Below, in pieces: positions 1-10,980 of a stretch of DNA of 64,000 nucleotides. The notes under the pieces were generated by a model. It did not search any database. It was not told the origin of the DNA and was given only the letters and a program-made list of their open reading frames with translations. The first letter of the stretch is position 1; the number at the start of each line of letters is the position of its first letter. Source of the stretch: Alphaproteobacteria bacterium (GTDB taxonomy: Bacteria; Pseudomonadota; Alphaproteobacteria; Geminicoccales; Geminicoccaceae); assembly GCA_026982705.1 (NCBI GenBank), contig JALSGP010000006.1, positions 37,349 to 101,348 of the forward strand, written 5' to 3'. Made by a program: the position numbers and the translations under genes.

Positions 1-666
1 CCGCTCCCGCGTGGTGGCCAGCGCCTGCCGGCGCCGCCAGCGGCGGATGCGCTCGTGATGGCCGGAGAGCAGGACCTCCGGCACGGGGCGGCCCTCCCAG
101 ACCTGCGGCCGGGTGTAGTGGGGATATTCCAGGAGACCGTCGCGGAAGCTCTCCTCGTCCAGCGAGGCGGCCTCCCCCACCACGCCCGGCAGCAGGCGCA
201 CGCACGCGTCGATCACCGCCATGGCCGGGATCTCGCCGCCGGACATGACGAAGTCGGCGACGGAATATTCGAGGAAACCGCGGGCCTCGATCACCCGCTG
301 GTCCACCCCCTCGTAGCGGCCGCAGAGGACCACGAGTCCCGGCTCGCGGGCGAAGGCGTCGATCTCCCGCTGGGTGAGACGCCAGCCCCGGGGGGTGAGA
401 TAGAGGAGGGGCCCCGGCGCCCCCTCGGCGCGCACCGCGTCCACCGCCCGCGCCACCACGTCCGGCCGCATCACCATGCCGGCGCCGCCGCCCATGGGCG
501 TGTCGTCGACGCTCCGGTGACGGTCGGTGGCATAGGCGCGCAGGTCCACCGTCCGCAGCCGCCAGAGGCCCCGCTCCAGCGCCCGGCCCGCCAGCGAGAA
601 GGCGAGCGGCCCCGGGAACATGTCCGGGAAGATGGTGAGCACGGTGCAGGTCCAGGGCGCGCTCAC
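1..666 (-). CDS. trmD: tRNA (guanine-N1)-methyltransferase TrmD (3' end cut by window edge)
   Basis: TrmD methylates N1 of G37 in tRNAs, using S-adenosylmethionine, to prevent frameshifting. The reverse strand reads from a GTG at 666 into [12 protein letters not shown], then [24 protein letters not shown] and [15 protein letters not shown], which are the signature segments of the trefoil-knot SPOUT fold. About 222 residues are visible and the C-terminal part lies left of the window. The GTG start overlaps the rimM stop (GTGA), as expected in the rpsP-rimM-trmD operon. The identification is secure; only the end is missing. Confidence 0.95.
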   Translation of the reverse strand, partial: MSAPWTCTVLTIFPDMFPGPLAFSLAGRALERGLWRLRTVDLRAYATDRHRSVDDTPMGGGAGMVMRPDVVARAVDAVRAEGAPGPLLYLTPRGWRLTQREIDAFAREPGLVVLCGRYEGVDQRVIEARGFLEYSVADFVMSGGEIPAMAVIDACVRLLPGVVGEAASLDEESFRDGLLEYPHYTRPQVWEGRPVPEVLLSGHHERIRRWRRRQALATTRER

Positions 667-1295
667 GACCGCGCCTCCCCGCCCTCGCCGGCACCCTCCG
701 CCTCCTCCGCACCGGCGGTGGGCGCGGGCGGCACCGTCACCTCGGGCCGCGGTGCCACCACGATGCGGCCGCCGGCGAGGTCCACCACCGGGACCTCCTC
801 GCGGGTGAAACGGATCATCCGGGTGCGGTGGCGCCCGTGGCCGTATTCGAGGATCTCGCCGGCGCCGAAGTCGTGCACCGCCAGCACCTCGCCCAGATGA
901 CGGCCCTCGGTGTCCTCCACCCGCAGGCCGATGAGATCCACGTGGTAGTACTCCTCCTCCCCCGGCTCCGGCAGCGCCGCGCGCGGCACGTAGAGCCGGA
1001 GACCGCGCATGAACTCGGCGGTGGTGCGGTCGTCCACTCCCTCGGCCTCCACGATGAGACCCGACTTCCACACCCCCACCACCCGGCGGATCACGAGCCG
1101 CACCTCGCCCCGCTCGTCGAGGAGCGGCCCGTAGGCCAGCACGTTCTCCGGCTCCGCCGTGAAGGTCCGGAGCTTGAGGGCGCCGCGCACGCCGTGGGCC
1201 GTCGCGATCTCCGCCACGCACACCAGACGCGCGGGATCGCGGTTGGCGAAGGGGCGCAGGCGGCGGAAGGGACGACGGCGGCTACGCTTCGGCAC
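663..1295 (-). CDS. rimM: 16S rRNA processing protein RimM
   Basis: RimM binds ribosomal protein S19 and assists maturation of the 30S head domain. The protein has the RimM N-terminal segment [16 protein letters not shown] and a C-terminal PRC-barrel part ([18 protein letters not shown]). I start it at GTG 1295 because a GAGG lies 6 nt upstream and the resulting overlap with rpsP is only 14 nt, giving 210 residues. The frame stays open to 1352, and a shorter GTG at 1223 lacks a ribosome site. The tail after residue 185 is rich in Ala, Glu and Gly. It sits between rpsP and trmD in a co-oriented operon. Confidence 0.93.
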   Translation of the reverse strand: MPKRSRRRPFRRLRPFANRDPARLVCVAEIATAHGVRGALKLRTFTAEPENVLAYGPLLDERGEVRLVIRRVVGVWKSGLIVEAEGVDDRTTAEFMRGLRLYVPRAALPEPGEEEYYHVDLIGLRVEDTEGRHLGEVLAVHDFGAGEILEYGHGRHRTRMIRFTREEVPVVDLAGGRIVVAPRPEVTVPPAPTAGAEEAEGAGEGGEARS

Positions 1296-1620
1296 CTTCG
1301 GCCTCGGCCGCCCGACGGGCGGCGATCTCCTGCGCGCGCTTGCCCGTGCCACGGTGGCGCGTGGCGCCGGGCACGATGCCCGCCCGGTCGAGGAATCGCG
1401 CCACCCGGTCGGTGTACTGGGCGCCCACCGACAGCCAGTAGCGGATGCGTTCCTCGTTCAGCACCACCCGCCGGGGGTGGTCGTCGGGCAGCAGTGGATC
1501 GTAGGTGCCGACCCGCTCGATGAAACGTCCGTCGCGGGGGCTCCGGGAATCGGCCACCACGATCCGGTAGAAGGGGCGCTTCTTGCGGCCCATGCGGGCG
1601 AGTCGGATGCGAACCGGCAT
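1282..1620 (-). CDS. rpsP: 30S ribosomal protein S16
   Basis: S16 is a small-subunit protein needed for 30S assembly. The 112 residues begin [20 protein letters not shown] and continue with [14 protein letters not shown] and GTYDPL, the invariant S16 core. After residue 85 there is an Ala/Glu/Arg-rich extension typical of alphaproteobacterial S16. It lies 46 nt downstream of ffh and overlaps rimM, so ffh-rpsP-rimM-trmD probably form one transcript. Confidence 0.97.
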   Translation of the reverse strand: MPVRIRLARMGRKKRPFYRIVVADSRSPRDGRFIERVGTYDPLLPDDHPRRVVLNEERIRYWLSVGAQYTDRVARFLDRAGIVPGATRHRGTGKRAQEIAARRAAEAEGAEA

Positions 1621-1666
1621 GTGCGAGGCTCCTCTCCAGCTTCTCCGTGTGGCAGGACGGAAGGTC

Positions 1667-3040
1667 TCAGTGGGGCCGCACGCCCGGCGGCAGACCGGGC
1701 GGCATCCCCGCGGCGCCCAGGAGCTTGCCGAGGCCGCCGGCCTTCTTCACCCGCTTGAGCATCTTCTGCATCTCGCGGTGTTGTTTGAGCAGCCGGTTGA
1801 CCTCCTGCACCGTGGTGCCGGAGCCGGCGGCGATGCGGCGCTTGCGGGAGGCGTGGATGATCTCGGGATGGCGCCGCTCCTCCGGCGTCATGGAATCGAT
1901 GATGGCGCACTGGCGGACGATCAGCTTCTCGTCCAGCCGCGAGGCGTCGATCTGCTTGCGCAGCCGGGCGATTCCCGGCAGCTGGGCGAGGATGCCGCTC
2001 ATGCCGCCGAGCCGGCGCACCTGATCCAGCTGCTTCCTGAGGTCCTCGAGATCGAAGCGGCCCCGGGCCATGCGGCGGGCGAGCCGCTCGGCCTCCTCCT
2101 TCTCGAGGGTCTCCGCCGCCCGTTCCACCAGCGTGACCACGTCCCCCATGTCGAGGATGCGCGAGGCCATGCGCTCGGGGTGGAAGGGCTGCAGGTCCTC
2201 GAGCTTCTCGCCCACGCCCACGAACTTGATGGGGCGGCCGGTCACCGCCCGCACCGACAGGGCGGCCCCGCCGCGGGCGTCGCCGTCGAGACGGGTGAGG
2301 ACCACGCCGGTGATGCCGATGCGTTCGTCGAAGGTGCGGGCCACCTGGACGGCGTCCTGGCCCGTGAGGGCGTCCGCCACCAGCAGCGTTTCCGCCGGCC
2401 GCACCAGATCGCGGACGGCCGCGAGTTCGGCCATCAGCTCCTCGTCCACGTGGAGGCGGCCGGCGGTGTCCAGGATCAGGACGTCGAACCCGGCGCGCCG
2501 GGCCCGCTCCAGCGCCCGCCGGGCGATGGCGAGGGCGTCCTCGCCGGGGACGATGGCGAGGCTCTCGACGCCGGCCTGGCGGGCGAGGGTGGCGAGCTGC
2601 TCGCGGGCCGCCGGCCGCCGGGTGTCGAGGGAGGCCACCAGCACCCGCTTGCGCGCCCGCTTCTCCAGATGGCGGGCCAGCTTGGCGGTGGTGGTGGTCT
2701 TGCCCGAGCCCTGCAGGCCCGTCATCAGCACCACCGCCGGCGGTGCGCCCAGGCGCAGGTCCTCGTTGCGGCCGCCCAGGAGCTCCACCAGCCGGTCGTG
2801 GACGATCTTGACCACCATCTGGGCGGGGGTGACGCTGCGGAGCACCTCCTGCCCCACCGCCCGCGCCCGCACGTCGCGGACGAAGTCCTTGACCACCGGC
2901 AGCGCCACGTCCGCCTCGAGGAGGGCGACGCGGATCTCGCGCAGGGCCTCCTCCACGTCGCGCTCGGAGAGGGCTCCGCGCCGGCGCAGGCGGTCGAGGA
3001 CGCCGGTGAGACGCTGGGTCAGACCTTCGAACATGGCCAT
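1667..3040 (-). CDS. ffh: Signal recognition particle protein Ffh
   Basis: Ffh is the GTPase that, with 4.5S RNA, targets nascent inner-membrane proteins to FtsY. The 457 residues hold an N domain (about 1-85), a G domain with the P-loop [14 protein letters not shown] near residue 105, DTAGRLHVD near 190 and a [13 protein letters not shown] segment near 245, and a C-terminal M domain (about 300-430) whose RNA-binding part includes [11 protein letters not shown]. The end is a short Gly/Leu/Pro tail. Length and domain order are normal. It is the first gene of the ribosomal-maturation operon. Confidence 0.96.
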   Translation of the reverse strand: MAMFEGLTQRLTGVLDRLRRRGALSERDVEEALREIRVALLEADVALPVVKDFVRDVRARAVGQEVLRSVTPAQMVVKIVHDRLVELLGGRNEDLRLGAPPAVVLMTGLQGSGKTTTTAKLARHLEKRARKRVLVASLDTRRPAAREQLATLARQAGVESLAIVPGEDALAIARRALERARRAGFDVLILDTAGRLHVDEELMAELAAVRDLVRPAETLLVADALTGQDAVQVARTFDERIGITGVVLTRLDGDARGGAALSVRAVTGRPIKFVGVGEKLEDLQPFHPERMASRILDMGDVVTLVERAAETLEKEEAERLARRMARGRFDLEDLRKQLDQVRRLGGMSGILAQLPGIARLRKQIDASRLDEKLIVRQCAIIDSMTPEERRHPEIIHASRKRRIAAGSGTTVQEVNRLLKQHREMQKMLKRVKKAGGLGKLLGAAGMPPGLPPGVRPH

Positions 3041-3173
3041 CCAAACACGATAGGGCCCTCGGGGCCGTTCCCCGAGTCCCGCGGCGTTCCGACGGACGAA
3101 GATTCCGCTCCGATCCGGCGGCCAGCGCTGTTATGGGACCGGTGGGGAGCGAGTCAACCGCGGGGCGGAGACG

Positions 3174-3189
3174 GGCCCCGGAGGGGGCC
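3174..3189 (-). terminator. Possible hairpin downstream of gltA
   Basis: GGCCCC and GGGGCC arms of 6 bp surround a 4-nt loop in the 170-bp gap between gltA and ffh. There is no T-tract, so this is only a weak terminator candidate for the minus-strand gltA transcript. Confidence 0.3.
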
Positions 3190-3210
3190 GTTCCGGCGCG
3201 GATTCGCCCC

Positions 3211-4512
3211 TCAGCGCCGCTCCTCCATGGGCACGTAGGCGCGCTCGCCGGGACCGACGTAGAGCTGGCGGGGACGACCGATCTTCTGTTCGGGGTCGAC
3301 GATCATCTCGTTCCACTGGGCCATCCAGCCGACGGTGCGGGCGAGGGCGAAGATGGCGGTGAACATCCGCCGCGGAATGCCCATGGCCTCGAGGATGATG
3401 CCGGAGTAGAAATCCACGTTCGGGAACAGTTTGCGTTCCTGGAAGTACTCGTCCTGCAGGGCGATCCGTTCGAGCTCCTTGGCGATCTCCAGCTTGGGAT
3501 TGTGCCTGATGCCCAGCAGGTCCAGCACCTCGTCGGCGCTCTCCTTGAGCACCGCCGCCCGCGGATCGTAGTTCTTGTAGACCCGGTGGCCGAAACCCAT
3601 CAGCCGGAAGGGATCGTTCCGGTCCTTGGCGCGGGCGAGGAACTCGGGGATGCGGTCGACGGTGCCGATCTCCTCCAGCATCCGCACCACCGCCTCGTTG
3701 GCGCCGCCGTGGGCCGGTCCCCACAGGCTGGCGATGCCGGCGGCCACCGCCGCATAGGGGCTGGCGCCGGTGGAGCCCACCAGGCGAACGGTGGAGGTGG
3801 AGGCGTTCTGCTCGTGGTCGGCGTGGAGGATGAAGATGCGGTCCAGCGCCCGCGCGAGCACCGGGTCGACCCGGTAGGGCTCGCAGGGCGTGGCGAACAT
3901 CATGTGGATGAAGTTGGCGGCGTAGTCGAGATCGTTGCGGGGATACATGAAGGGCTGGCCGACCGAATACTTGTACGCCCAGGCGGCGATGGTCGGCATC
4001 TTGGCGATCATGCGATGGGTCGCCACCATGCGGTGATGGGGATCGTCGACGTCGAGATCCTCGTAGTAGAAGGCCGAGAGCGCGCCCACCACGGCGATCA
4101 TCACCGCCATGGGATGGCTGTCGCGGCGGAAGCCCCGGTAGAGGAACTGGATCTGCTCGTGCAGCATCGTGTGATAGGTGATGTCGTGCACGAAGCGGTC
4201 GTACTGTTCCCGGGTGGGGAGCTCGCCGTGGAGGAGCAGATAGGCCACCTCCAGGAAGTCGCTCTTCGTGGCCAGCTCCTCGATGCGGTAGCCGCGATAG
4301 AGGAGGACGCCCCGTTCGCCGTCGATGAAGGTGATGGCCGAGCGGCAGCTCGCCGTCGAGGTGTAGCCGGGATCGTAGGTGAAGGTGCCGGTCTCGGCGT
4401 ACAGCCGCCGCACGTCGATCACCGCCGGCCCGAGCGTGCCCTCGAGCACCGGCAGGTCGACGGTACGACCCTCCGGCGCGACGAGACGGGCCGTCTTCGC
4501 CGTGTCGCTCAT
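3211..4512 (-). CDS. gltA: Citrate synthase
   Basis: Citrate synthase condenses oxaloacetate and acetyl-CoA at the entry of the TCA cycle. The 433-residue protein has the catalytic segments [28 protein letters not shown] and FPNVDFYSG, which carry the two catalytic histidines and the catalytic aspartate. The length, and an N-terminal domain beginning at [12 protein letters not shown], match the hexameric Gram-negative type. It is co-oriented with gltX 91 bp upstream and with ffh downstream. An ATG start at 4512 agrees with the family. Confidence 0.97.
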   Translation of the reverse strand: MSDTAKTARLVAPEGRTVDLPVLEGTLGPAVIDVRRLYAETGTFTYDPGYTSTASCRSAITFIDGERGVLLYRGYRIEELATKSDFLEVAYLLLHGELPTREQYDRFVHDITYHTMLHEQIQFLYRGFRRDSHPMAVMIAVVGALSAFYYEDLDVDDPHHRMVATHRMIAKMPTIAAWAYKYSVGQPFMYPRNDLDYAANFIHMMFATPCEPYRVDPVLARALDRIFILHADHEQNASTSTVRLVGSTGASPYAAVAAGIASLWGPAHGGANEAVVRMLEEIGTVDRIPEFLARAKDRNDPFRLMGFGHRVYKNYDPRAAVLKESADEVLDLLGIRHNPKLEIAKELERIALQDEYFQERKLFPNVDFYSGIILEAMGIPRRMFTAIFALARTVGWMAQWNEMIVDPEQKIGRPRQLYVGPGERAYVPMEERR

Positions 4513-4603
4513 CGGTGCATCTCCCCGATTGCGGGAAAACCGTCGTGGGGGCCCGCTCAGGGACGGCGGGCCGTGCCCACTCTACGGGGTTTCGCGGTGC
4601 CGC

Positions 4604-6031
4604 TCAAGGCGCGTGCTGCAGTGCGGGATTGCGGCCGGCGGCGGCATCGTCGAGACGGGCCAGCACCTCCTCCCGGCCCAGCACCCGCATCACCTCGAAG
4701 ATGGGCGGCGAGACGGTGGTGCCGGTGAGGGCCGCGCGCAGCGGCTGGGCCACCTTGGCGAAGGCCAGGCCCTCCCGCGCCGCGAAGGCCCGGCACACCT
4801 CCTCCAGCCGCGCCGGCTCCCAGGCGTCCACCTCCGCCAGCACCGCCCGCAGGCGGGCGAGGCGGCCCCGGTTCGCCCCGTCGAGGAACTTCGCCGCCCG
4901 CGGATCGACGGCGAGGGGCCGCGGCGCCACGTAGACCCGCGCGCCCCGCGCCAGCTCCACCAGCGTGCGCGCCCGCACCACCAGCTCCGCCATGCCGTCC
5001 AGCAGCCGCCGCCGGCCGGTCTCGTCGAGCACGAGGCCGAGGCGGGCGAGGAAGGGCTCCACCAGCCGCACCAGCTCCTCCGCCGGCTTCTGCCGCAGCC
5101 AGTGGGCGTTGACGTGGAGCAGCCGGTCCATGTCGAAGCGGGCGGGCGAACGGCCCACGTCGCGGATGTCGAAGTGAGCGATCATCTCCTCGGTGGTGAG
5201 GATCTCACGATCCCCCAGCGACCAGCCGAGGCGCACCAGATAGTTGCGCATGGCCTCCGGCAGGAAGCCCATCTCCCGGTATTCCAGCACCGAGACGGCA
5301 CCGTGGCGCTTGCTGAGCTTGGCCCCGTCGGGTCCGTGGATCAGCGGGATGTGGGCGAAGGCCGGCGGCTCGACCCCCATGGCCCGGTAGAGCTGGAGCT
5401 GGCGGAAGGCGTTGGTGAGATGGTCGTCGCCACGGATGACGTGGGTGATGCCCATGTCGTGGTCGTCCACCACCACCGACAGCATGTAGGTGGGCGTCCC
5501 GTCGCCGCGCACCAGCACCATGTCGTCGAGCTGGGCGTTGGCGATGCGCACCGTCCCCTGCACCAGATCCTCGATCACCGTCTCGCCCTCGGTGGGGACC
5601 GCGAGCCGGATCACCGGCCGCACGCCGGGCCGCACATAGTCGGGCGGACGGGCGCGACAGCGGCGGTCGTAGCGCACCGGCCGTCCCTCGGCCCGCGCCC
5701 GCGCCCGCATCTCCTCGAGCTCCTCGGGCGTGCACCAGCAGCGATAGGCCCGCCCCTCCGCCAGCAGCCGCGCCGCCACCTCGAGATGGCGGGGAAAGCG
5801 CTCGGACTGGAACACCGGCGGCTCGTCCCCCTCGAGCCCGAGCCAGCGCAACCCCTCGAGGATGGCGGCGATGGCCTCCGGCGTCGAGCGCAGGCGGTCC
5901 GTGTCCTCGATCCGCAGCAGATAGCGGCCGCCGCAGTGGCGGGCGTAGAGCCAGTTGAAGAGGGCGGTGCGGGCCCCGCCCAGGTGCAGAAAACCTGTAG
6001 GCGAAGGGGCGAAGCGGACGACCACACTCAT
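4604..6031 (-). CDS. gltX: Glutamyl-tRNA synthetase
   Basis: This enzyme charges tRNA-Glu; in alphaproteobacteria such enzymes may also charge tRNA-Gln for amidation. The reading frame is open upstream, but the family start is ATG 6031, giving [19 protein letters not shown] and 475 residues. The HIGH-like motif is at residues 9-20 and the KMSKS-like loop reads KLSKRHG near 235. The C-terminal anticodon-binding helical domain ends normally near residue 470. The gene is divergent from comEC, with 64 bp between the two starts. Confidence 0.96.
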   Translation of the reverse strand: MSVVVRFAPSPTGFLHLGGARTALFNWLYARHCGGRYLLRIEDTDRLRSTPEAIAAILEGLRWLGLEGDEPPVFQSERFPRHLEVAARLLAEGRAYRCWCTPEELEEMRARARAEGRPVRYDRRCRARPPDYVRPGVRPVIRLAVPTEGETVIEDLVQGTVRIANAQLDDMVLVRGDGTPTYMLSVVVDDHDMGITHVIRGDDHLTNAFRQLQLYRAMGVEPPAFAHIPLIHGPDGAKLSKRHGAVSVLEYREMGFLPEAMRNYLVRLGWSLGDREILTTEEMIAHFDIRDVGRSPARFDMDRLLHVNAHWLRQKPAEELVRLVEPFLARLGLVLDETGRRRLLDGMAELVVRARTLVELARGARVYVAPRPLAVDPRAAKFLDGANRGRLARLRAVLAEVDAWEPARLEEVCRAFAAREGLAFAKVAQPLRAALTGTTVSPPIFEVMRVLGREEVLARLDDAAAGRNPALQHAP

Positions 6032-6033
6032 GG

Positions 6034-6061
6034 TTGAACCGTGACCCCGTCGTGGGTTCAA
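6034..6061. promoter_or_regulatory. Inverted repeat between divergent gltX and comEC
   Basis: TTGAACC (6034-6040) and GGTTCAA (6055-6061) are perfect 7-bp inverted arms with 14 bp between them, filling the short divergent gap. It could be an operator or a transcript stem. The GAAC/GTTC spacing is 16 bp, which does not fit the alphaproteobacterial LexA box (GAAC-N7-GTTC). Confidence 0.35.
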
Positions 6062-6095
6062 TGGCGTCGGCCGACCGACACCGACCGGAGGACGC

Positions 6096-8225
6096 TTGCA
6101 CGCCGCCCACGCCTCCCCCGCCGCCGCCCCGGCCCGGGCGCATCTCGCCCGGCTGCCGGCCGCCCTCGCCGGCTGGACCGCGCGCTGCTGGCGGGAGGAT
6201 GCCCGGCGCCGTGTGCTGTGGCTGCCGGTCGGCCTCGGTCTCGGCATCGCCATCTATTTCGCCCTGCCGGCGGAGCCACCCCCGGGACCGGCCGCCGTCG
6301 CCGGGGCCGGTCTCGCCGCCCTCGCCGCCGCCGTCCTCCGCCGCCGGGGGGCGGCCCGGGCCCTCGCCGCCTTCGGCCTCGCGCTGGTGCTGGGACTGCT
6401 GCTGGCGGTGGAGCGCACCCAGCGGGTGGCGGCGCCGGTGCTGGCCCGGCCGGGCACCCACACGGTGGAGGGCCGGGTGGTGGCGGTGGAGCCGCGGGGC
6501 GGGCGCTTCCGGCTGCTGCTGGAGGAGGTGCGCATCACCGGCCTCGCGCCGGCGGAGACGCTGGTCCGGGTGCGCGTCGGGGCGGGGCGGGCGGCGGGGG
6601 ATCTCCGGGCCGGCGATCGCATCCGTCTCCGCGCCCGGCTGCTGCCGCCGGCCGGCCCCTTCCATCCGGGTGGTTTCGACTTCGCCCGCCGCGCCTGGTT
6701 CCAGCGTATCGGGGCCGTGGGCTGGGCCCTCGGGGCCCCCGAGCGCCTTTCCCGCGGCGGGGCGGGCTCGTGGGAGCGGCTGGGCGAGCTGCGCCGGACG
6801 GTGGCGGAGCGGGCGCGCGGGCGCATCGGCGGCATCGAGGGCGAGGTGGCGGCGGCGCTGCTCACGGGGCTGCGCGGCGGCATCCCGGGCACGGTCTGGG
6901 AGGCCATGCAGCGCTCCGGTCTCGCCCATCTCCTCGCCATCTCCGGTCTCCACCTGGGCCTCGTCGCCGCCACCGCGTGGTTCGCCGTCCGCTACGGTCT
7001 CGCCCTGCTGCCGGCGGTGGCCCTGCGCTGGCCGCTGCGCAAGCTCGCGGCGGCGGCCGGCATCCTCGCCGCCTTCGCCTATCTGCTGCTGTCGGGGGCG
7101 CCGGTCCCCACCCGCCGCGCCTTCGTCACCATCGCCCTCGCCCTGACGGCGGTGCTGCTGGACCGCGATCCCCTCTCCATGCGTCTCGTCGCCCTCGCCG
7201 CCACGGTGGTGCTCGTCCTGCAGCCGGAGGCGATCACCGGCGCCTCCTTCCAGATGTCCTTCGCCGCCGTGGTGGCGCTGGTGGCGGTGTTCGAGACCCG
7301 CCGCGAGCGGCTCGCCGAGAGGCCGCGGGGCGCGCTCGCCCGTCTCCTCGCCTATCCGCGGCTGGTGCTCCTCACCACCCTGGTGGCGGGCCTCGCCACC
7401 CTGCCCCTCGCCGCCTGGCACTTCGGCCGCATCGCCACCTGGGGCATGGTGGCCAATCTGGTCGCCGTCCCCCTCACCGCCTTCTGGATCGTCCCCGCCG
7501 GCTTCCTGGCGCTGCTGGCCATGCCGCTCGGGCTCGACGGCCCCCTCTTCGCCCTGATGGGCGAGGGAATCGGGGTGCTGCTGGCCCTGGCCCGCACCGT
7601 CGCCGCCTGGCCCGCCGCCTCCCTCGATCTGCCGCCACCCCCCACCGCCGCCCTGATGTCGTTCCTGGGCGGGGGACTGTGGATCGCCCTGTGGCGGGCG
7701 CCCTGGCGATGGATGGGACTGCTGCCGGCCCTGGCCGGCCTCCTGCTGGCCCTCCAGAGCCGGCCGCCGGACCTGCTGGTGGCGCCGGGCGGACGGGCGC
7801 TGGCGGTGCGCGGGACGGAGGTGGCGTGGCTCGAGGAGCGGCGCCGGGACGGCCTGCGCCGCGAACAGTGGCGGCGGGCGCTGGCGGTGCGACGGCTGCG
7901 GCCGCTGCCGGTCGAGGGCACGGCGGGGCCGCTCGTCTGCGATCCGGCGGGCTGCGTGCTGGTGCGGGCCGGGCTGCGGGTGGCCTGGGTCCGGGCACCG
8001 CGGGCGCTCGCCGCCGACTGCCGGCGGACGGATCTGGTGATCACGCCGCTGCGCGGGGTGCACTGTCCGGACGGCACGCCGGTGCTCGACGGCGGGCGCC
8101 TGCGGCGGCTGGACGGGGCCGCGCTATGGCTGACGCGGGAGGGGATCCGCGTGGTGGGCGTGCGCGAGACGCGCGGTCGGAGGCCCTGGGTGCGCGGGGG
8201 CGTGCCCTACTCCTCGCAGGAGTGA
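6096..8225 (+). CDS. comEC: ComEC/Rec2 family DNA-uptake channel protein
   Basis: ComEC forms the inner-membrane channel through which single-stranded DNA enters during natural transformation. The 709 residues show two N-terminal hydrophobic helices (about 40-110), a soluble DUF4131-like barrel (about 115-215), and a long polytopic competence domain (about 240-560) with [10 protein letters not shown] and [12 protein letters not shown]. The C-terminal soluble part lacks a metal-binding HxHxDH motif, as in many alphaproteobacterial ComECs with a degenerate beta-lactamase domain. TTG 6096 is chosen because GGAGGA lies just upstream. The 3' end overlaps the opposing DUF3775 gene by 19 bp. Confidence 0.88.
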   Translation: MHAAHASPAAAPARAHLARLPAALAGWTARCWREDARRRVLWLPVGLGLGIAIYFALPAEPPPGPAAVAGAGLAALAAAVLRRRGAARALAAFGLALVLGLLLAVERTQRVAAPVLARPGTHTVEGRVVAVEPRGGRFRLLLEEVRITGLAPAETLVRVRVGAGRAAGDLRAGDRIRLRARLLPPAGPFHPGGFDFARRAWFQRIGAVGWALGAPERLSRGGAGSWERLGELRRTVAERARGRIGGIEGEVAAALLTGLRGGIPGTVWEAMQRSGLAHLLAISGLHLGLVAATAWFAVRYGLALLPAVALRWPLRKLAAAAGILAAFAYLLLSGAPVPTRRAFVTIALALTAVLLDRDPLSMRLVALAATVVLVLQPEAITGASFQMSFAAVVALVAVFETRRERLAERPRGALARLLAYPRLVLLTTLVAGLATLPLAAWHFGRIATWGMVANLVAVPLTAFWIVPAGFLALLAMPLGLDGPLFALMGEGIGVLLALARTVAAWPAASLDLPPPPTAALMSFLGGGLWIALWRAPWRWMGLLPALAGLLLALQSRPPDLLVAPGGRALAVRGTEVAWLEERRRDGLRREQWRRALAVRRLRPLPVEGTAGPLVCDPAGCVLVRAGLRVAWVRAPRALAADCRRTDLVITPLRGVHCPDGTPVLDGGRLRRLDGAALWLTREGIRVVGVRETRGRRPWVRGGVPYSSQE

Positions 8226-8593
8226 CCGAAGGCGGCGAGTCCCTCGGCCAGATAGTCGGCGAGCAAGGGCATGCCGAGCAGATATTCGGCGGTGCGCTCG
8301 TTGTGGGCGCGGGCGGCCTCGGCCTTGGCGTCCTCCCATTCCTCCGGCGCGAAGGTGCCGCGGCCCACCCAGGCGAGGGCCACCAGCTCGATCTGCTCGT
8401 CCTCGTTCATGGCGTCGATGAAGGCCTTGAGTTCCTCGTAGACGGGATCGTCCTCGAAGTCCGCCAGCACCTCCCGCATGTCCTCGTCCGGCGGATCGGA
8501 GGCGTAGTCCTCCTCCACCGGGGCCTCCTTCGCATCCAGCTCCCGCGCCTTGACGATGACGAAGCACACCTTGCTCGGATCGAGGGTCAGCAT
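8207..8593 (-). CDS. DUF3775 domain-containing protein
   Basis: This is a small acidic protein of 128 residues with no known biochemical role. It opens with [16 protein letters not shown], has an acidic linker ([16 protein letters not shown]), and ends with [20 protein letters not shown], the conserved pattern of the DUF3775 family common in Rhodospirillales and Rhizobiales. No signal peptide or membrane helix is visible, so a soluble cytoplasmic protein is likely. It is convergent with comEC (19-bp overlap) and divergent from rimO. Confidence 0.8.
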   Translation of the reverse strand: MLTLDPSKVCFVIVKARELDAKEAPVEEDYASDPPDEDMREVLADFEDDPVYEELKAFIDAMNEDEQIELVALAWVGRGTFAPEEWEDAKAEAARAHNERTAEYLLGMPLLADYLAEGLAAFGHSCEE

Positions 8594-8697
8594 GGCTCCC
8601 GCCTCCGCTCGCCGGGCCCGGCCGCGCCGTCTGGTCCCCGGCCCTTCGCTCCCTAGATAGGGGACGATCCGGCGAATCCCCAGACACGGACCCGTCC

Positions 8698-10122
8698 ATG
8701 GCCGCGAAGCCGCCGCGTCCGCCCCGGGTGGGGCTCGTGAGCCTCGGCTGTCCCAAGGCGCTGGTGGACTCCGAACGCATCCTGACGCGCCTGCGCGCCG
8801 AGGGCTACGAGCTGGTGGGCTCCTACGAGGAGGCCGATCTGGTGCTGGTCAACACCTGCGGCTTCCTCGATTCGGCCCGGGAGGAGTCCTTCGCCGCCAT
8901 CCGCGAGGCGCTGGCCGCCAACGGGCGGGTGGTGGTGACCGGCTGTCTCGGCGCCGAGGCCGAACGCCTCCGCGCGCGCTTTCCCGAGGTGCTGGCCATC
9001 ACCGGTCCCCATCAGTACGAGCAGGTGATGGCGGCGGTGCACGCCGCCCTGCCGCCGGCCCACGATCCCCGCTTCGACCTGGTGCCGCCGCAGGGTCTCC
9101 GGCTGACGCCGCGCCACTACGCCTATCTCAAGATCGCCGAGGGCTGCGACCGCCGCTGCAGCTTCTGTATCATCCCGAGGCTGCGCGGACCCCAGCGCAG
9201 CCGTCCCGCCGCGGCGGTGCTGGCGGAGGCGGAGCGGCTGGTGGCGGCGGGGGTGCGGGAGCTCCTGGTGGTGGCCCAGGACACCGCCGCCTACGGTACC
9301 GACCTGCGCCACGCCACCTCGCGTCTCGGAGGACGCGCGCTGCGCGCCCACATCGTCGATTTCGCCCGCGCGCTGGGCGGGCTCGGGGTGTGGGTGCGGC
9401 TCCACTACGTCTATCCCTATCCCCACGTGGACGAGCTGGTGGCCCTGATGGCGGAGGGGCATCTGCTCCCCTATCTCGACGTCCCCTTCCAGCACGCGAG
9501 CCCCCGCATCCTCCGCCTCATGCGGCGGCCGGCGCGGGCCGAGCGCACGCTGGAGCGCATCCGCGCCTGGCGGCGGGCGGTGCCGGAGCTGGTGCTGCGC
9601 TCCAGCTTCGTGGTGGGCTTTCCGGGCGAGACCGAGGCCGACTTCGCCGAACTCCTCGACTGGCTGCGGGAGGCCGAGCTCGACCGGGTGGGGTGCTTCG
9701 TCTACGAGCCGGTGGAGGGGGCGGCGGCCAACGCCCTGCCGGATCCCGTGCCGCCGGAGGTGGCGGAGGAACGGCGGGCGCGGCTGATGGCGCTGCAGGA
9801 GGAGATCAGCGCCCGCCGGCTCGCCCGCCACGTGGGCCGGGAGCTGGCGGTGCTGGTGGACGCGGTGGACGGCGACGTGGCGGTGGGCCGCACCTACGGC
9901 GACGCGCCGGAGATCGACGGCCGGGTCCATCTCCGCGGCTTCGACGATCTGGTGCCGGGCGATCTGGTGTGGGCGGCGGTGGAGGACGCCGATGCCCACG
10001 ACCTCTACGCCCGTTACGTGGAACATCAGCGGCCGGCGGAGGAGGCCGTCGCCGAGGCCTCCGCGGCCAGCGCCAGCAGCGCCTCCGCCAGCGCCCGCGG
10101 GCGCTCCAGCGGGATCATGTGA
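8698..10122 (+). CDS. rimO: Ribosomal protein S12 methylthiotransferase RimO
   Basis: RimO is a radical-SAM enzyme that adds a methylthio group to the conserved aspartate of ribosomal protein S12. The N-terminal UPF0004 domain carries [26 protein letters not shown] and [12 protein letters not shown] with the three Cys of the auxiliary cluster. The radical-SAM motif is [15 protein letters not shown] near residue 150, and a TRAM domain follows from about 375. The protein is 474 residues, about 30 longer than usual: the final Ala/Ser-rich stretch runs 97 bp into the opposing hydrolase gene. ATG 8698 has only a weak ribosome site. Confidence 0.93.
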   Translation: MAAKPPRPPRVGLVSLGCPKALVDSERILTRLRAEGYELVGSYEEADLVLVNTCGFLDSAREESFAAIREALAANGRVVVTGCLGAEAERLRARFPEVLAITGPHQYEQVMAAVHAALPPAHDPRFDLVPPQGLRLTPRHYAYLKIAEGCDRRCSFCIIPRLRGPQRSRPAAAVLAEAERLVAAGVRELLVVAQDTAAYGTDLRHATSRLGGRALRAHIVDFARALGGLGVWVRLHYVYPYPHVDELVALMAEGHLLPYLDVPFQHASPRILRLMRRPARAERTLERIRAWRRAVPELVLRSSFVVGFPGETEADFAELLDWLREAELDRVGCFVYEPVEGAAANALPDPVPPEVAEERRARLMALQEEISARRLARHVGRELAVLVDAVDGDVAVGRTYGDAPEIDGRVHLRGFDDLVPGDLVWAAVEDADAHDLYARYVEHQRPAEEAVAEASAASASSASASARGRSSGIM

Positions 10123-10847
10123 CCACAATCCTCGAGGCACAGGAACCGTCCCCGCGGCAACGCCTCCGCCAGCGCGCGGCCGGCCGCGGGCCGGGTCATG
10201 CGGTCACGGGCCCCCGCCACCACCAGCGCCGGCACCCGCACCCGTGACGCCACCTCCGCCGCCCGCCGATAGGCGTCGCAGGCGCCGAGGTCGGCGGCCA
10301 GCACCGAGGGGCCGCGCGCGGCGAGAAGCCGGCGGGCGGCCGCCGGCAGCCAGGCGCCGGGCACCGGCTGGGCGCCGAAACGCACCGACCGCGGGAAGCT
10401 CCAGGTCACCATGAGTTCCGCCGCGCGGACGGCGTCGCGGGCGGCGAGGGCCAGGAGGTCGGGATGGACGGCCATGCGCGGGGCCGCCGCCACCGGCGCC
10501 AGCGCCGCCACCGGCCACCGTGCCGCCGTCTCGAGGGCGACGAGGGCGCCCATGGAATGGCCCACCGGGATCGGCCGCGGCGGCCGCAGCCGGTCCAGCA
10601 TCGCCACCACCGCCTCGGCGATGGCCTCGATGCGGCCCCGCGGCGCGCCGCCGGAGCGGCCGTGGCCGGGCAGGTCCGGGGCCAGCACGCCATGGCCGGC
10701 GGCGGCGAGACGACGGCCCACCAGCGCCCACACGGTGTGATCCATGCCGGCACCGTGGAGCAGCAGGAAGGTGACGCCACCGGGCCGCGGCGCCTCGCTC
10801 CAGTCGGTCACCCACAGAGGGTCACCCGCGAGATCCAGGAAGGGCAT
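10026..10847 (-). CDS. Alpha/beta-fold hydrolase
   Basis: This is a 273-residue serine hydrolase of the alpha/beta superfamily; the substrate cannot be told from sequence. [13 protein letters not shown] provides the oxyanion HG motif, [11 protein letters not shown] the nucleophilic Ser elbow, [12 protein letters not shown] the acid, and [12 protein letters not shown] the catalytic His, so the triad is complete. There is no signal peptide. The final 97 bp overlap the end of rimO on the other strand. It could be an esterase, lactonase or C-C hydrolase. Confidence 0.85.
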   Translation of the reverse strand: MPFLDLAGDPLWVTDWSEAPRPGGVTFLLLHGAGMDHTVWALVGRRLAAAGHGVLAPDLPGHGRSGGAPRGRIEAIAEAVVAMLDRLRPPRPIPVGHSMGALVALETAARWPVAALAPVAAAPRMAVHPDLLALAARDAVRAAELMVTWSFPRSVRFGAQPVPGAWLPAAARRLLAARGPSVLAADLGACDAYRRAAEVASRVRVPALVVAGARDRMTRPAAGRALAEALPRGRFLCLEDCGHMIPLERPRALAEALLALAAEASATASSAGR

Positions 10848-10899
10848 GGGTCCTCGTGGCAGCTCCGGCGCGAGGGAGGCGGAGGGGTCCGCGCTTGTC

Positions 10900-10948
10900 T
10901 ATAGGAACAATATCCTATACGGTGAACGGGCGCGGTCGTCGGACCGCG
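10900..10948 (+). promoter_or_regulatory. Tandem palindromes upstream of the HTH gene
   Basis: An AT-rich inverted repeat, TATAGGA-N6-TCCTATA (10900-10919), stands out in 70% GC sequence. It is followed by CGCGGTC-N4-GACCGCG (10931-10948). Both lie 30-80 bp upstream of the small helix-turn-helix gene. The arrangement suggests a promoter with an operator, possibly autoregulated; this is inference. Confidence 0.5.
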
Positions 10949-10980
10949 TCCCCGAACGACGGACCGATCGGAGTGACCAC

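Noticed and set aside
1583..3238. A 551-codon open frame opposite ffh, and many similar long frames opposite other genes
   Set aside because: At about 70% GC the opposite strand of a gene rarely has stops. These frames are His/Arg/Pro/Gly-rich without family motifs, while the true gene on the other strand is clear.
6036..6059. GAAC...GTTC as an alphaproteobacterial LexA box between gltX and comEC
   Set aside because: The spacing is 16 bp rather than 7.
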